A DNA stretch of 64,000 bases from the NCBI GenBank assembly GCA_028023455.1, contig JAQFVV010012397.1, positions 308,001 through 372,000 on the forward strand, in the 5' to 3' direction. Numbering within the stretch: position 1 is the first letter of the stretch; every line of letters begins with the position of its first letter. Shown here one piece after another: positions 12,988 through 25,100 of this stretch. Origin of the DNA: Epiperipatus broadwayi (Eukaryota > Onychophora > Udeonychophora > Euonychophora > Peripatidae). The notes beneath the pieces were generated by a model, which searched no databases, was not told where the DNA came from, and saw only the letters and a program-made list of their open reading frames with translations. The translations under genes were made by a program, and so were the position numbers.

Positions 12988-13158
12988 AATCACAGGAAGG
13001 AAGATTTGGCCATAATCCTTCAAAAGTACATTCAACTCTGGCTACACCATTTAAAATAAAACCATGATGACACTGATAAATAGCAATTCTCCTCTTTTTT
13101 GACCTTGAAATGAAGTTATAAAAGGCATTTGGTACATCAGGAGGCTGATCACATGTTG
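12988..13158 (-). CDS. CCP/sushi domain exon, isolated copy
   Basis: 171-base exon, phase 1 at both ends, acceptor ...TAG at 13160-13159 and donor GTAGGT from 12987. It encodes one complete CCP module with the four Cys in context (TCDQPP, YQCHHGF, VECTF, PSCD) and the conserved Trp (GLWPNLP). CCP modules are extracellular protein-binding domains of complement regulators, adhesion proteins and receptors. Where most sisters have the GTNG loop this copy has a basic run, SRSKKRR. It is about 24 kb from the next CCP exon upstream, so it may be a distal exon of the same gene or belong to a separate one. Confidence 0.75.
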
Positions 13159-13689
13159 CTAAAACAATGAATTTTTAACAAATATATTATACTTTAATAA
13201 TAGAAATTAATATAATCAATTTATATAATATTATACTCACTTTTGTATAATTTATCGGCTTTCAGTTACTATAGATACAATGCAATTTTCACTAAATATC
13301 AGACATTCAAAGAGTACTAATAATTTTTTTTTTTACTAGTATTGCCAAATAGTATTTTTTTTCAATACTTATTGAAAAATGTAATTGTCTTTGTTATCTG
13401 AAATTAATGTTTATAAAAAATTTTATATGTAACATGACTTTTATTATCTTTATAAATTTTCATTAAAAAAGTATTGAATGACTTTTTCCAGTTGAATTTT
13501 TGTTACCCAGTCAGGCGCTTGGATAAATTTTACTGATTGCATGTTTTTATTTCATATGATAAATTAAACAGCACTGTGCTTATTTCCAGATTGTACCTTT
13601 TCTTTCTTTAACTTACAAATGAACATATAGTTTTAAAAAAATTTATACAGTGCCCTGCATGATTTACAGTAAAGAAAGAATGACAGATT
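13159..13689. other. Spacer or intron
   Basis: AT-rich sequence with a poly-T run; no gene or repeat recognised. Confidence 0.4.
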
Positions 13690-14699
13690 CCAGAACTAAA
13701 TATCCATGGATCACAGCCAATTATTGGCATTTCCAAGAATTGAACATCATTTGATCCCCAAGTTGCAAATCATTTGAATGTAATATAGAGGACTTGAACA
13801 CAGCCATCTGCTCTATTTCACATAACCAATACTAATGACCACATACCTGAAAAAATAAATGATCTCCAATATACATATTTCATATGGGACTAGATCTCAT
13901 CAGTTGGTCCAGATCATCATCTCCCACCACATAATCAGTGCTTGGTTTATATTAAAATAGCAAGTCTTCAAACTTTAATGGACAGGCTCCAATCTATTCC
14001 ACCCTTCAGTAATTGATACCATTGAAAATCTGATGATGGAACATCCAAATTCCTTGTTAATGCTAATATTATTGTTATGCACATGTTGATTTTAAGTCAA
14101 TCTGATCCCTCATGTATAGGATCTTGTCAATTTAAATATATAGATGAGGGATGGGCAGAATTGGAGTTTAGATATAATATAGTGGATTTAAACACAGACT
14201 TTCAAGTTTCCTTCATACTATATCTTACACAACCGATCCACATGACCACACACATGTGAAACAGATAAATAATCTCCAATATACATATTTCATGCTGAAC
14301 CAGCACTCATAAGTTGGTCCAGATCATCATCTCCTACATATATATATATATAATCAGTGCCCGGTTTGTATTGAGTTAGCAAATCTTCAAACTTTAATAG
14401 ATAGGCTTCAATCTACTCCATCCTCCAACTTGTCAACATGGGCATGGCAATAATATTAGCATTAACAGAATATTTGGATGTTCCATCATCAGATTTTCAA
14501 TGGTATTGATGGCTGAAGAATTATAAGGTGGAGAAATGTTTTCCTGAAGGTTTGCGATGATGGTGTTTTAGTTGTATTTATATATTGGATTATTTTCATC
14601 ATTTAATATGAATATTGAATGTCTTTAGAAAAAATTAATTTTATTTAAATATTCCAAATACATTCAACTGTTAGTAATAGCACATGAGTTAGTTTATGT

Positions 14700-14880
14700 A
14701 CAACATTTCAAGAGGTATTATTCTCCCTCTTCTTCGTGTATTGTTGGCCTGACCAATGATAGTACTAGTATGCGAATCAAACCTGGACCCTTAGATTCTT
14801 GATTACTGAATTTTAAGGTAATGCTCTAACTAACTGTGCAATCCTGCCAAAGGTAACAGTCAGTAGCAATTTCATATACT
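14700..14880 (-). repeat. tRNA-like segment of the Penelope-like element, left arm
   Basis: Reverse complement of the segment at 15836-15990: TTTGGCAGG, an A-box-like region, GGTCCAGGTTTGATTC (B-box-like), the hairpin and GAAA. It directly follows the endonuclease remnant at 15060-15190 on the same strand. Confidence 0.5.
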
Positions 14881-15059
14881 TATCTATGAGGTTCTTCTTG
14901 ATTATTCCATTTTTCCTAAGAGAAAGGTGATTAGGGGTTTCCATATATTATGTGTAGTCATACTAGGTTAACTTATAAGATTGTCTGCCACTGTAATGTG
15001 AGCAGCTTTTTTAAATTTTCTTCCTTGTACCTTTTTTTCTCAATCCAATATTTTTGTAT

Positions 15060-15190
15060 TTTCCCAATTGAACATATGTTCATTAATATATACATGGTCT
15101 GCTAGCTTAGACACACCTATGTTTGTGTTCTTGCAAGTGCTTTTCAATGGGATGATTGATCTTACCAATACATGTTTCTTCCACATTCAC
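15060..15190 (-). pseudogene. GIY-YIG endonuclease remnant, left arm
   Basis: Minus-strand text gives ECGRN then, after a frameshift, TCIGKINHPIEKHLQEHK, matching the right-arm copy. Frameshifts and stops make it non-functional. Confidence 0.5.
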
Positions 15191-15488
15191 AGAACAAAAG
15201 AAGTTTCTTCAGAAACCAGCAATTTGAAGAAAAAAAGATCTATACAGAACAAACTCTTATGAAAAACAGTTATTCATCAGCTGTTATTAAGAAAACCTTA
15301 AATAGACAACAAAAAGAACCATAAAAAAATCAATTATTATTGTACTGTACCCATCCATACCAAAAATAACAGTCAAAATAAGGAAAATCTGCAATCAGTA
15401 TAACACCAGAACAGTTTTTCAGAGCCATGCCACACTATGAGGAATTCTAACATCGACAAAGCTTAATCTTGAAATGCTGAAAAGAAAA

Positions 15489-15830
15489 AACTGCATCTAT
15501 GAAATATCATGAGAATGTGGAAAAACATATATTGATGTAACCAGTCATCCCATTGAAAAGCATTTGCAAGAACCCAAGCTAATGATTAGAAAAGAGAAAA
15601 CAGGGGGGGTCTAAGGTAGCAGTCCATATATGTACCAATGAACATATGTTCAATTTGTAAAATATGAATATATTGGATAGAGAAGAAAAGGCACAAAGAA
15701 GAAACTTTTAAAAAGAAGCTCCCTAGTGTAACTATACATAATATATGGAAACCATTAATCAACTTTATTTTAGAAAAAAGTGGAAAAATCAGAAGGAACC
15801 TCATAGATAAATGTATGAAATTTCTACTGA
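15489..15830 (+). pseudogene. Penelope-type GIY-YIG endonuclease remnant, right arm
   Basis: Plus-strand translation gives NCIYEIS, a stop, then ECGKTYIDVTSHPIEK and HLQEPKLMIRKEK. The pattern Y-E-I ... C-G-K-x-Y-I-x-x-T-x-x-P-I-x-x-R-L-x-E-H is that of the GIY-YIG domain at the C-terminus of Penelope-like proteins. The catalytic Arg of the R-L-x-E-H stretch is His here, and stops interrupt the frame. Text resembling the usual C-terminal tail (..NILDREEK.., ..INQLYF..W..) follows to about 15830. Confidence 0.6.
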
Positions 15831-15835
15831 CTACT

Positions 15836-16110
15836 GCCTTTGGCAGGGTGGTTCAGTTGGTTAAACCTTAGTATTAAAATTCAATACTCAAGAATCTAAG
15901 GGTCCAGGTTCGATCCCCATGCTAGTACTGTTACTAGTCAGGCCAGCAACACCTGAAGAAGGGAAAATAATATCTCTTGAAACATTGTGCATATACTAAC
16001 TCAAGTGCTATTATTAACAGTTTCAAAGTATTTGGAATATAAATTTTTCTAAAGACATTCAATTCTCATATTAGATGATGGAAATAGTCCAATATATAAA
16101 GACAATCTGT
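15836..16110 (+). repeat. tRNA-like plus hairpin module, Penelope 3' region
   Basis: Begins TTTGGCAGGGTGGTTCAG, with an A-box-like GTGGTTCAGTTGG and a B-box-like GGTTCGATCCCC about 50 bases later, as in tRNA-derived promoters. The intervening region is longer than in a real tRNA, so this is not a tRNA gene. Then come GTCAGGCCAGCAACAC, CTGAAGA, a hairpin and GAAAC (15953-15983). A solo copy without the endonuclease occurs at 35770-36060. Confidence 0.5.
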
Positions 16111-17640
16111 TCATTAAAGTTTGATCATTTACTATCTTAATATAACCAAGCATGGATTATATATGTGTGTGGGAGATGATGATCTGGACCAACTCATGAA
16201 TGCTGGATCAGCATAAAATATGCATACTGGAAATCATTTATCTTTTTCACATGTGTGTGGTCATGTGCATCAGTTGAATGAGATAGTATGAATGGATGAA
16301 GACAGCTTGAATATTGGAGTTCAAATCCCCTATATTACATCTAAACAATGGACCCCAACCATTGGTATGCATACTGGTGCATGTATGCTAACACCCAGTT
16401 ATTGGTACAGACAAATAAAATAATAAAATATATTATGTATAACATGTTATTATATTTTTAAAACATTTTTATTTTTAAAAAAATCACAAAAGTATTATTG
16501 GTTAATTTTTTATGCCAACAAGGTTTTTTTTAAAGTAAAAGGTAAAACAAAGTAAAAGTTTGATGAAACATAGTAATATTTTGTGTTTTTACTAGCACGT
16601 GCTTGTTCTTAAATGGTGGTACTTACAGTCATAAAATCTATTTGTAATGATTATTTGTAGTATTATATCCAACACAAATGTATTGAAAGTAATTATAAGT
16701 TATTCTTTGTTTTGTGAATTATACAATGACTTTTATTAATTCTATGAAGTGCAACCTAATAAATTTTAAAACATTATACATTTAATAATTGATGTAGTAA
16801 TATTAAGCATGTTTCAAATCATATTTATTTGTTTTTATTATTATTTTAATTGATATTTAAAATAGGATAATCAATGACCTTAATATGAAGAGATTTTTAG
16901 CGCAGGCTGGATGTAGTTATTCCAAATCTAAAGGGTACTCATCTTATAGCTAAAGACGCCGCTCTATGGCACCATTTTCGCGCTTATACATATAAAAATG
17001 CTGTTTCCGCAGCCAACACGTTCGAACCCGTGTTTTCTATAATACAACTTTTTGTTGTGCTACAGAATGCAGGCCACTATGTCACGTTGCAGTACAGCAT
17101 GTATGTCGCGTTGCAGCAATTACATTTTCCGAATTCACACAGTTTATAAAATAGTTACAGCTTGATGAGAGAGTTTGTATTTGAATTGGATGGACATGTT
17201 GTTTTCATTGGTTTTTTTATTATTTTAAAGTATTGAAAGTTCAGATTTTTTAAAGTAATAATTCTAAGACTTTTTACAATGTACTGTATTGAAGTTTTAA
17301 TTGGGAAAATGTTAAATATCTATGTTTTTAGTGAGTTGCAATTAGGTAATGCGTCAAGTAACGTACTGTTTATAACATTCCACGAGACAAAGAAGATTCT
17401 ACCGTGTGTATATTTTTGAAGTAAAAAAGAGCAGTACCAAAAAAATATCCAGTAAGAAAAGTACAAATATACACGATTTTTTGTAAATTTCATAAAAAGC
17501 AAATATTATAAACATGTTTAATAAGTAAAGAAGACATTTATATGTGTTTGTTGTTGTTTAAAAAGTTTGAGTTTCTTTATTTTGTCAGAGTACGGTCACG
17601 ATTTTGAATTTTTTTATTTTAGCATTACAAACAACAGATC

Positions 17641-17757
17641 ACTAACCCTAATTCTAAAACTAACCCTAAACCTAACCCTAAAACTAACTCTAAAACTAAC
17701 CGTAAAACTAACACTAAACCTAACCTTAAAACTAACCCTAAACCTAACCGTAACAAC
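17641..17757 (+). repeat. Degenerate telomere-like array inside the transposon
   Basis: Repeats of CTAACCCTAAA with variants (CTAACTCTAAA, CTAACCGTAAA, CTAACACTAAA) in a 6/12-base rhythm. The inverse occurs in copy 2 at about 39598-39670. Its position inside the element shows it is transposon cargo and not a chromosome-end relic. Confidence 0.75.
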
Positions 17758-17935
17758 TTTTACTTTTTATTGTCATTCTATTTGAAGTAAAAAATAGCCG
17801 TAATATCTCTTTGTCTATAAAAAAAAAAAAAAAGGGAATGTAAAACGAAGACTAAAAAAATAAAAAATAGACTAAGAAATTTTACTTTTTATTACGATTA
17901 TTATTTTTTAGTTAAACAACAACAAAAAAAAAATA

Positions 17936-18070
17936 GTCGTAACACAAGTAAAAAAATATCCGATAGAAAATTGATAAAAAAAAGCCATCTCACAAGTAAA
18001 AAAATATCCGATAGAAAATTGATAAAAAAAAGCCGTAACACAATTAAAAAAATATACGATAGAAAAAACA
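17936..18070 (+). repeat. 51-base subterminal tandem repeat
   Basis: About 2.6 copies of a unit containing ACAAGTAAAAAAATATCCGA, TAGAAAATTGATAAAAAAAAG and CCGTAACAC. Copy 2 of the transposon has a shortened version near 39360-39430. Confidence 0.7.
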
Positions 18071-18384
18071 CAAATCAAATTGTAATTTGTTGATTTTATT
18101 TTACATTTATTATTATCATTTAAATTGTATACATTAATAAAAAATAATATTTATAAAAGATGATTTTGTTTTGTTTTTATTTTTGCATTACAAAAAAGCA
18201 CAGCAAAATTATTATAATCAACGGCCCGGGAATGGTCATATTTTATAGTTTTAGCGTGAAAACTGCGCCATCCAACAGCATCTTTATCTATAAGACAAGC
18301 ACCATCTAAAGAAAATTGATTGCCACATATGAACAAAGATGAACCATTGACATCAAAATGTAAAGATAGCTGAATTAGGCAGTA

Positions 18385-19250
18385 TGATCCTGACTATGGA
18401 AAGTATGGATTCTCCATGAAATCTGTTAGAGAAACTGAACCTAATCCACAGTGTGTTATATATTTTGAATGTTTATCAAATGGATGTTTGAAGTCTTCTC
18501 TTTTGAAGACATTTATTATCCCAACATCAAAATTTAAAAGACAAACCAATTGATTTTTTAAAAAAGAAAACTGCAAATTTCATGACCAAAAAGCAGATGT
18601 GTCTTCTTTGATCAGTGTTAACACCAATTATGTATTGGCATCGTATTTAGCAAGTTTGTATATAGCCAGGTGTGTTAAAGCATACACAATTGGAGAAATT
18701 TTTTTGCTACTAGTAACTAAAGATATTGAATTTCAAAAAACTTCCACGTGTGCTTAGAAAAAAAGCAGCCAAGGAAATTGATAGAATGTCACTATCAAAC
18801 AACACACTAAAAAGGTGAATATATGATATGGCATCAAATATTAAAAATATTTTTATCAAGAGATGAAAGCATTGTCATTTTTAAATTAGCACAATTACTT
18901 ATACAGTATATATAGGATTTGATTTTCTCAATGAAATTCAAGAAGAAATATTATTTTGTAAGTCATTATCTTCTTGAACAACTTCATATGAAATTTTCAA
19001 AATAATGAATGATTATTTTATTAACAACAATAAAAGTTGGTACAAATGTGTTAGAGTTTTCACAGATGGTGTTCACACAATGATTGAACAGTTAACAGGT
19101 GTAGTAACGAAAATTAAAGAAGTAGCACTAATGTAAATCTACGCATTGTATAATACTATATAATTCATTGGGTAGTTTTAGCTACAAAATATATCCCTGC
19201 AAATTTAAGATCTGTTTTTAATGAAACTGGAAAAAAATTGAAATAAAAAT
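18385..19250 (+). pseudogene. hAT transposase pseudogene, ZBED5/SCAND3-like
   Basis: Fragments in order along the plus strand, in shifting frames: YGKYGFSMKSVRETEPNPQC (the lead-in to the BED-like region), NYVLASYLASLYIARCVKAY then TIGEI (the A-S-Y-x-x-x-x-I-A motif), DES..IFKLAQLLIQYI, a KSWYKC-like stretch followed by DGVHTMIEQ-like text, and KIKEVA-like text. This order matches domesticated and free hAT proteins of the ZBED5 / SCAN-domain protein 3 group. Stops and frameshifts are numerous. It starts 82 bases after the TIR transposon ends; the C-terminal dimerisation part was not found. Confidence 0.6.
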
Positions 19251-20169
19251 TATTAATGTAATTTATTGAAATTTATTACTTTTATTTCATTTAACTTTTT
19301 TTTTTAAATTAACAACTAACACATTCAAAAAGAGAAATTGTAGGCTCCCAGAACTGTACATTTATCAAAAATACAGGCAACATCTTGCATGCCCATAAAA
19401 CAATAATGTACCCAAGATTTTATTGACTTTCTGACAAATTGCGTATGATTAAAATACCATTGCTATCACTAAAACTTTCAATATATAACTTACCATCAAT
19501 TGATTTTTGGCAAAATTAATAAATATAAATAAATTAATCAATTAAATTTAAACAAGATTATTTTTTTTAACATTATTACCAACAAGAATTTTTTTTTAAC
19601 CAAATGATAAAATGCAAACAAAGCCTCAAAAATGTTATAATGCAGAAATATTGCTGAAAAGGGGATTTTTATTTTTAAAATAATGAGAAATAAAGAGATG
19701 AAACTTTTTTAAATTAGATGATAATAACAGACAATTTTTGTTTGGTGCCTTAATCATAATTAACTCACCTCAGAAACAAATCTGTAAATAGACACTGAAT
19801 TAAAAACATTTACAATCTTCTAAAAAAAATCATTTTATATTACTTAACTGAAATTATTTAGAATAACAACTTAAGACAATCAAAGAATTATTTTGAGAAT
19901 GTAAGACGATTTTTTTAAACCTTTCAGACAATAATGTTCATTTCTTCATTCTAATCAAAAATATGTCACAGCAGCCGATCTCAAAGTACCATTTTTTTTT
20001 AAACAATTTGTATTATTTTAAAACAACTCATGTAGAATATATATATATATATTTAAACTAATGTTATTTCATCTTGCAAAAAAAATGTGTAAAAATTTTT
20101 ATATTATAGATTTTTCAATTTTATGTCTCCTAACCAAAGAATAATATTTTTGTTCTTTATTTAAAAAAT
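19251..20169. other. AT-rich spacer
   Basis: No gene or repeat identified; ends with an (AT)n run before family A copy 2. Part of 19.3-19.5 kb is less AT-rich and may be the eroded remainder of the hAT unit. Confidence 0.35.
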
Positions 20170-22150
20170 AAGTATTTATATGCCGTTACATTATTTATTT
20201 TAAAAATTTGGACATTAAAAAGAAAAGTTCGCATATAAAAACATTTTTAAGAAATAAAAAATTGAAAGTTAAAAGTCATTTAAACTTTATATATATATAA
20301 AATCGCACAGATGAAAAATTATTAGAAGAAAACTTTATTTAAAAAAGGAAAAAGTTTTAAAACTAAATTTTCAACAAAAACTTAAACAGATTTAGAGATA
20401 AAAATATATCTTTAAGTTTGTACAATAAATTAACTAATGCTACTGTAAAATGGAAATGATTATTTTAATTAGTTAAAAGTAAGCTAGCCCTTGGGCATTT
20501 CAAAATGTATAGGTAAAGGTCAGATAGGAGAGAAAAAACAATAGAAACTAATAGCCAATAAAAGAAATCCCTCAGGAAACAGACCAAAAGATCATCATCA
20601 TCATGACGTAATGTCCACTGGATTCAAAAGTTTACAATAAAAGAAAAAGTTTGGAAATAAATTTTAGTGAAGAAAGAGCTGGGAAGAGGACAGAGATGTG
20701 AAAGCAGGGGTGTGCTAGAGTTGAAGGAGAAGGGATTGGAAAGACACACTCTTCAATCCAGTTTTTCTATAAAAAAAGAGAGAGAGAGAGAGAAAGAAAG
20801 AGAAATGACCAATTGTTTTCTTATACTGCAGACCACAGGACATCAGGGGAATTAATGCTGGATCCCAAATTGCAAACTTCTAAAAAAGAAACTTTTCCAG
20901 TATGTTTAAACCGTAAGAACTTTATGAACTCTAATAAGGTTTAACTATAATTCTAAAATTCCAGTATTTGATAAGAATAAGAACTTTAATTCTAAAACTT
21001 TCCCAGTATTTAAATTATTGCAATAGAAATTCCTATCTGACCAAACTTAATCAGTTATTAATAATTATTTTATTGAATGTATTATTATTTTTTGTAAATC
21101 ATTTCCATTAATTTTTTTTTTTTTTGTTCTCTTAAGTTTTATTATGATTTTTTTGTTTTTTCGTTAAATTAAACTTAATAAGTGTTAAATTTAAGTCGGG
21201 CGTGAATGGCTGCATAGATTTGTAAAGTTATATTAGTTTAATTAAGGGAGGGTAAATCTTAGGTTACTTGTTTCGTAGTCAAATTGGGTCAATGGATTGG
21301 ATATATTGGTGTAATTAGTAAATGTAGTATGAGGTCCGCTACGTGCAGGATCACCTTATACGCCGCACTCGGGCGAAATAAGCCTTTCTTATTGACCAAA
21401 TGGAGACAGACAGTATTCCCTGCTCGTTGGATCACCCCTTTTTAGCCTATGGAATGGGATAGTAAGACGGAAAATGCAGTCCCTTCCTATGGAGTTTTTT
21501 TTTTGTTATTGCTCTTCTCATCAGACAGATGTAGTATTCCTGTTCTGGAAGAGAGTCACTGTCTTCTATAACCATGCTGTTCAGATGTACATTCCTGACA
21601 GTATGGTATTTGTGCTGTGGTATTCATGCTGCATTGAATACATCGATGTATCAGATGGATTGACGTTGGTTTAACTGCAAACTTTTGGCCTAAGGTTAAA
21701 TAAGGGATAGAATATTTTCTTTTCAAATGCAATCTATGTAGTCTATTCATAGTCGACCCTTTAATAAAATATTAAATTCATCTGTGCGAACTTCCAAAAA
21801 TAAAAGTTAAAAATGTAAATTAAATGTTAAAGTAAAAGTTAGACTAAAATAATAATTCTAAATTACATATATGTTAAATAAATGTTTGTGTGTGTTATTA
21901 CTGGCAGTGGCTTCTTTATTTTTTTATTAATTGAAATATTATTAGATAAGAATTTATATTTTATAAATCTCTGCGTCTCACTGAGCTAGTGGCATTGGGC
22001 TGACGGTCGGAATAAAATATATATAAAAAAAATTTTTTCTTAACTTACGTATCTGCCTACTATATAAATTTACCAGGATCAAATGCCTGGTGGCGCCCTG
22101 TACAGCAGATACGGTAAAACTAACTTCCACTTCATTATCCGACCGTTATA
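20170..22150 (+). mobile_element. Family A LTR-like repeat, copy 2
   Basis: Contains the family landmarks in order: CCGTTACATTA, GAAAAGTTCGC, TCGCACAGATG, GGAAATGATT, CTAGCCCTTGGGCATT, GGATTGGATATATTGGTG, CCTATGGAGTTTT, TTCATCTGTGCGAAC, a TGGCGCCCTGTACAGCAG block and the end CCGACCGTTATA before an AT run. The 5' boundary is unclear. The frame at 21474-21674 is not conserved in the other copies and is not annotated. Confidence 0.6.
20776..20812 (+). repeat. (AG)n microsatellite
   Basis: A purine run of AG dinucleotides passing into GAAAGAAAG, inside family A copy 2. The copy at 45.6 kb has only AAAGAAAGAAAGAG here. Confidence 0.7.
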
Positions 22151-25100
22151 ATATATAATGTATATAGTAATCTAGGTTTTCATATGGATGTAAGTAAGAC
22201 TTTCATTTAAATTATATAAATAATTAACATTAAATAAAACCTAGAATAAAATAACCTACATGGAAATACAAAACAAGTTATCAATATACATATTTGATAT
22301 ATATTGTGTTCATATAATACTATTTGCACATATTATATAACCAACATTTATTATTAAATTTAATTGTCTTGAATTATTATTGAGTAAACTGTCTTTTTCT
22401 TCAGATAACACATTCCTATTCTTATCAGCTATGTATAATATATTGAGATGCTTGATCAGGTCTCAAAATTATTATTTTTTTTTTACATTGGTTTAGTTAA
22501 TGTTAAACTTGAAAGTATTTTATATTTCACTTACTATTCAATGGTAATTTTAAAAGGTGATATGATATATATCATGCACAAACACTAATTGTATTTTGGT
22601 TAACTAAAGATTTAATAAACCCAAGATTGAATATGAAAGAAAAGAACTTTGTAACTATTTTTCTAGTCTTTCGATAACATCCAAAGGAATCTTAATTTAA
22701 ATTAATTAAATTGGAATTCAACAATTACAGTGCAAAAATGTTAATTATAATGCAAAAATGTTATAGTGCAAAGGTGCTTATCTGAAACTATTTTGGTAAA
22801 TTCTTGCTGCGAGAAGATTCTAGACATTTAAAGGAGAACAATGGTAGGAACTCTATAAAAGCTTCCGGAATTTTATAAAAGATAATTGACATCAAAAAGA
22901 AAAACTGAGAGACTCCAACTTGTTTTAAGTTCATTAAAGTAATTTTGACATTTGCCTCCTGCATAATTCCTATAACTGAAATAAATTAATCAAGAATGCC
23001 CCCAAAACAGACTTCAGCATTCTTGTTAGCCATTATGCATGGCTAAGTTTTACAAAACAAACTCTCTTCATACAATCTTTGTCCTCATATGAGACCAACT
23101 AATTAGAAAACTGACAGCCTGCTTTGACCAAATACCAACTTCACCACAGATGACTCACAACGTATTTGCAATGAGAATCATGATTAAACTATCCATAAAG
23201 AATGCATACTCATTTCAGAACTTTTTTTTTTGCCATTCATCCTGAACTTAATGTGAAGTTTTATAATAACTCAGTAAGCTAAAAGTGATATTCTGTTTTT
23301 TTTTTTTTTTAATTATCGAATATATAGCTGTCTTATTAATCATTTAGATTTAAGCTAAGTTTGTGCAATTTGTTTTATGTAAATGCACAATAGATAGTTA
23401 TATAAGTAACATTTCTTTTATAAAGTAAAATTGTTTTTTATTGTTAAGCTATGATATAATTAAAGACAAATGAGAGGGGCCTATTCGATTTATATAGTTG
23501 AAAATAAAATACAAATCATACATTTGTTGTTTTTTTTTCATTGTTATTTTTAAAAATATATTTTCTTCTTTGACCATATTAATGATAGCAATTTTCGTAT
23601 TTAGTGAAATTATTGTTAAAGAAAGAAATAAATGGTGGAGAATATCAATGAATTGGATACTTTCAGTATACTGGTTATTAACTAAAATTTCAAGCTAATA
23701 ATTAACTGTATATATATATGCGTGTATAATTGATTCTGAAAAGAAAATTTATTCAAGCATACACTATTATCATAGCATTCACGTATATATATTTAGTTTT
23801 TCTCTATACTGCTATTTTTAGAAATATATTTTCTTTTTTGACCATATTAACCAACCCATTATTTCAGGTAACGGACTGTGTCTGAAAAACCTAGAAATTT
23901 AATATGTTTTTCACTCTCTACTCAAAAATTTTGTTAACATTTTACTTTATAGTGCTAAAATTCCTGTATATACTTTTTTCTAATATTTTAATATCAAAAA
24001 AATTTGAAAGACATCAGGATAATTGAATAAGTGGGAATTTCAAAGTTTCTGAAACCACACAATGATGGGCAGTCATTTTATATTTGGTAATCTCGAATTT
24101 TGCAAGATTACTTCAAGAAAATATTATGGTGGTCTACTTGGAAAGTTTATAATTATTTTTGTATCATAACTGTAATAATTATTAGAAATCAAAAACATAT
24201 ATTATTACATACTTATTTTTTACAGAAATATTTTATTTATAAATATAAAAGAATATATTCTTCTGTGTAATGTTGCCATAGAAATTATGGTTATGGAAAA
24301 TACAATTATCTAGAAATGTTGTCACTAAAGAGACTGTTATAACATTTAGCGATATCCTAAAAATTACAAAAAAATTTAAACTTTTAAAGCATAAATTGAT
24401 AGATTTACTAGATATTAAAAATAATTTGTTCAGATTTTTAAAACAAGCATCAAATAAAGATTTTGTTCATTTTGCAAATTGAATCTGCTCTACCTAAAAT
24501 TTGATAACGTGATAGTGCTTTGTTTTGATTGAAATCTAATTTTTAAAATAATTCTGAAAATCAAATGTGATTTTTAAAATTATTTAATTTCTAAACAAAA
24601 ATATCTATTAAATGAAGTCAAATTTATTATATTATGATAAATAATAATGGATATATATTAAAGTGAAAGTTGAAAACTTAATTCTAGTGAGAACAAAGAA
24701 ATCTGTCACAGTACAAGAGAGTTAGTGATTGCCATTTTTATAATTAGCAAAATTATTATTAAATAAAGAAACAAATAGGGGAGAATATCAATACATTGGA
24801 TTCTTTCAATATACTAGTTATTAACTAAATTTTCCAACTGATAATTTGTTATTTATTATATATGTGTGTACAATTGGTTCTGGGAGAAAAATTTATTTAA
24901 GCTTATACTATTATCATAGCATTCACATATGTAAAAAGTACACTATGGAGTGTATGAGTGCATAAAGACAGCTCGATTGTAAGCCAACTAAATCGATATT
25001 TCTTTAGCATTAAAAATTTTGTTTTATTTTCACAATTGTTGTTGCATATTAGCAAACACTATTGAACTATGATCAGCTACATTGCTGCTAGTTGTATGAT

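Larger units (their letters stand above)
13690..16360. mobile_element. Inverted Penelope-like element (two head-to-head copies)
   Basis: The left half (reading the minus strand from 15190 down to 13690) and right half (plus, 15489 to 16360) carry the same modules: GIY-YIG endonuclease remnant, TTTGGCAGG start of a tRNA-like segment, GGTCCAGGTT box, CTGAAGA...GAAAC hairpin, TTTTCTAAAGACATTCA, and GGAGATGATGATCTGGACC. The two meet near 15200-15480. Penelope-like retroelements typically carry a C-terminal GIY-YIG endonuclease and often occur as inverted or tandem partial copies. In the left arm the segment around 13760-14070 is repeated at 14165-14440, with part of it inverted (14021-14066 against 14443-14505). 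No reverse transcriptase was seen. Confidence 0.6.
16934..18303 (+). mobile_element. Non-autonomous TIR DNA transposon, copy 1
   Basis: Left end GGTACTCATCTTATAG, right end the reverse complement of GGTGCTTGTCTTATAG; the inverted ends remain alignable over about 50 bases (TATAG.TAAAGA, then TGG...TTTTC.GC). Exact 8-base target duplication ATCTAAAG at 16926-16933 and 18304-18311. It contains a degenerate telomere-like array, a 51-base tandem repeat and no transposase. A second copy, inverted, is at 39109-40372. Eight-base duplications occur in hAT, P, Merlin and a few other superfamilies; GG-starting ends would fit Merlin, but assignment is open. Confidence 0.85.

Noticed and set aside
15836-15925. 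Possible tRNA gene
   Set aside because: A and B box strings are present, but the distance between them is too long and no acceptor or T-arm pairing is evident; it is part of a repeated element.
17641-17757. Interstitial telomere marking a chromosome fusion
   Set aside because: The array lies inside a transposon with exact target duplication and occurs again in its second copy.
17567-17785. 72-codon frame rich in Leu-Thr-Leu repeats (also 39554-39748 minus)
   Set aside because: It is a translation of the telomere-like array inside the TIR transposon.
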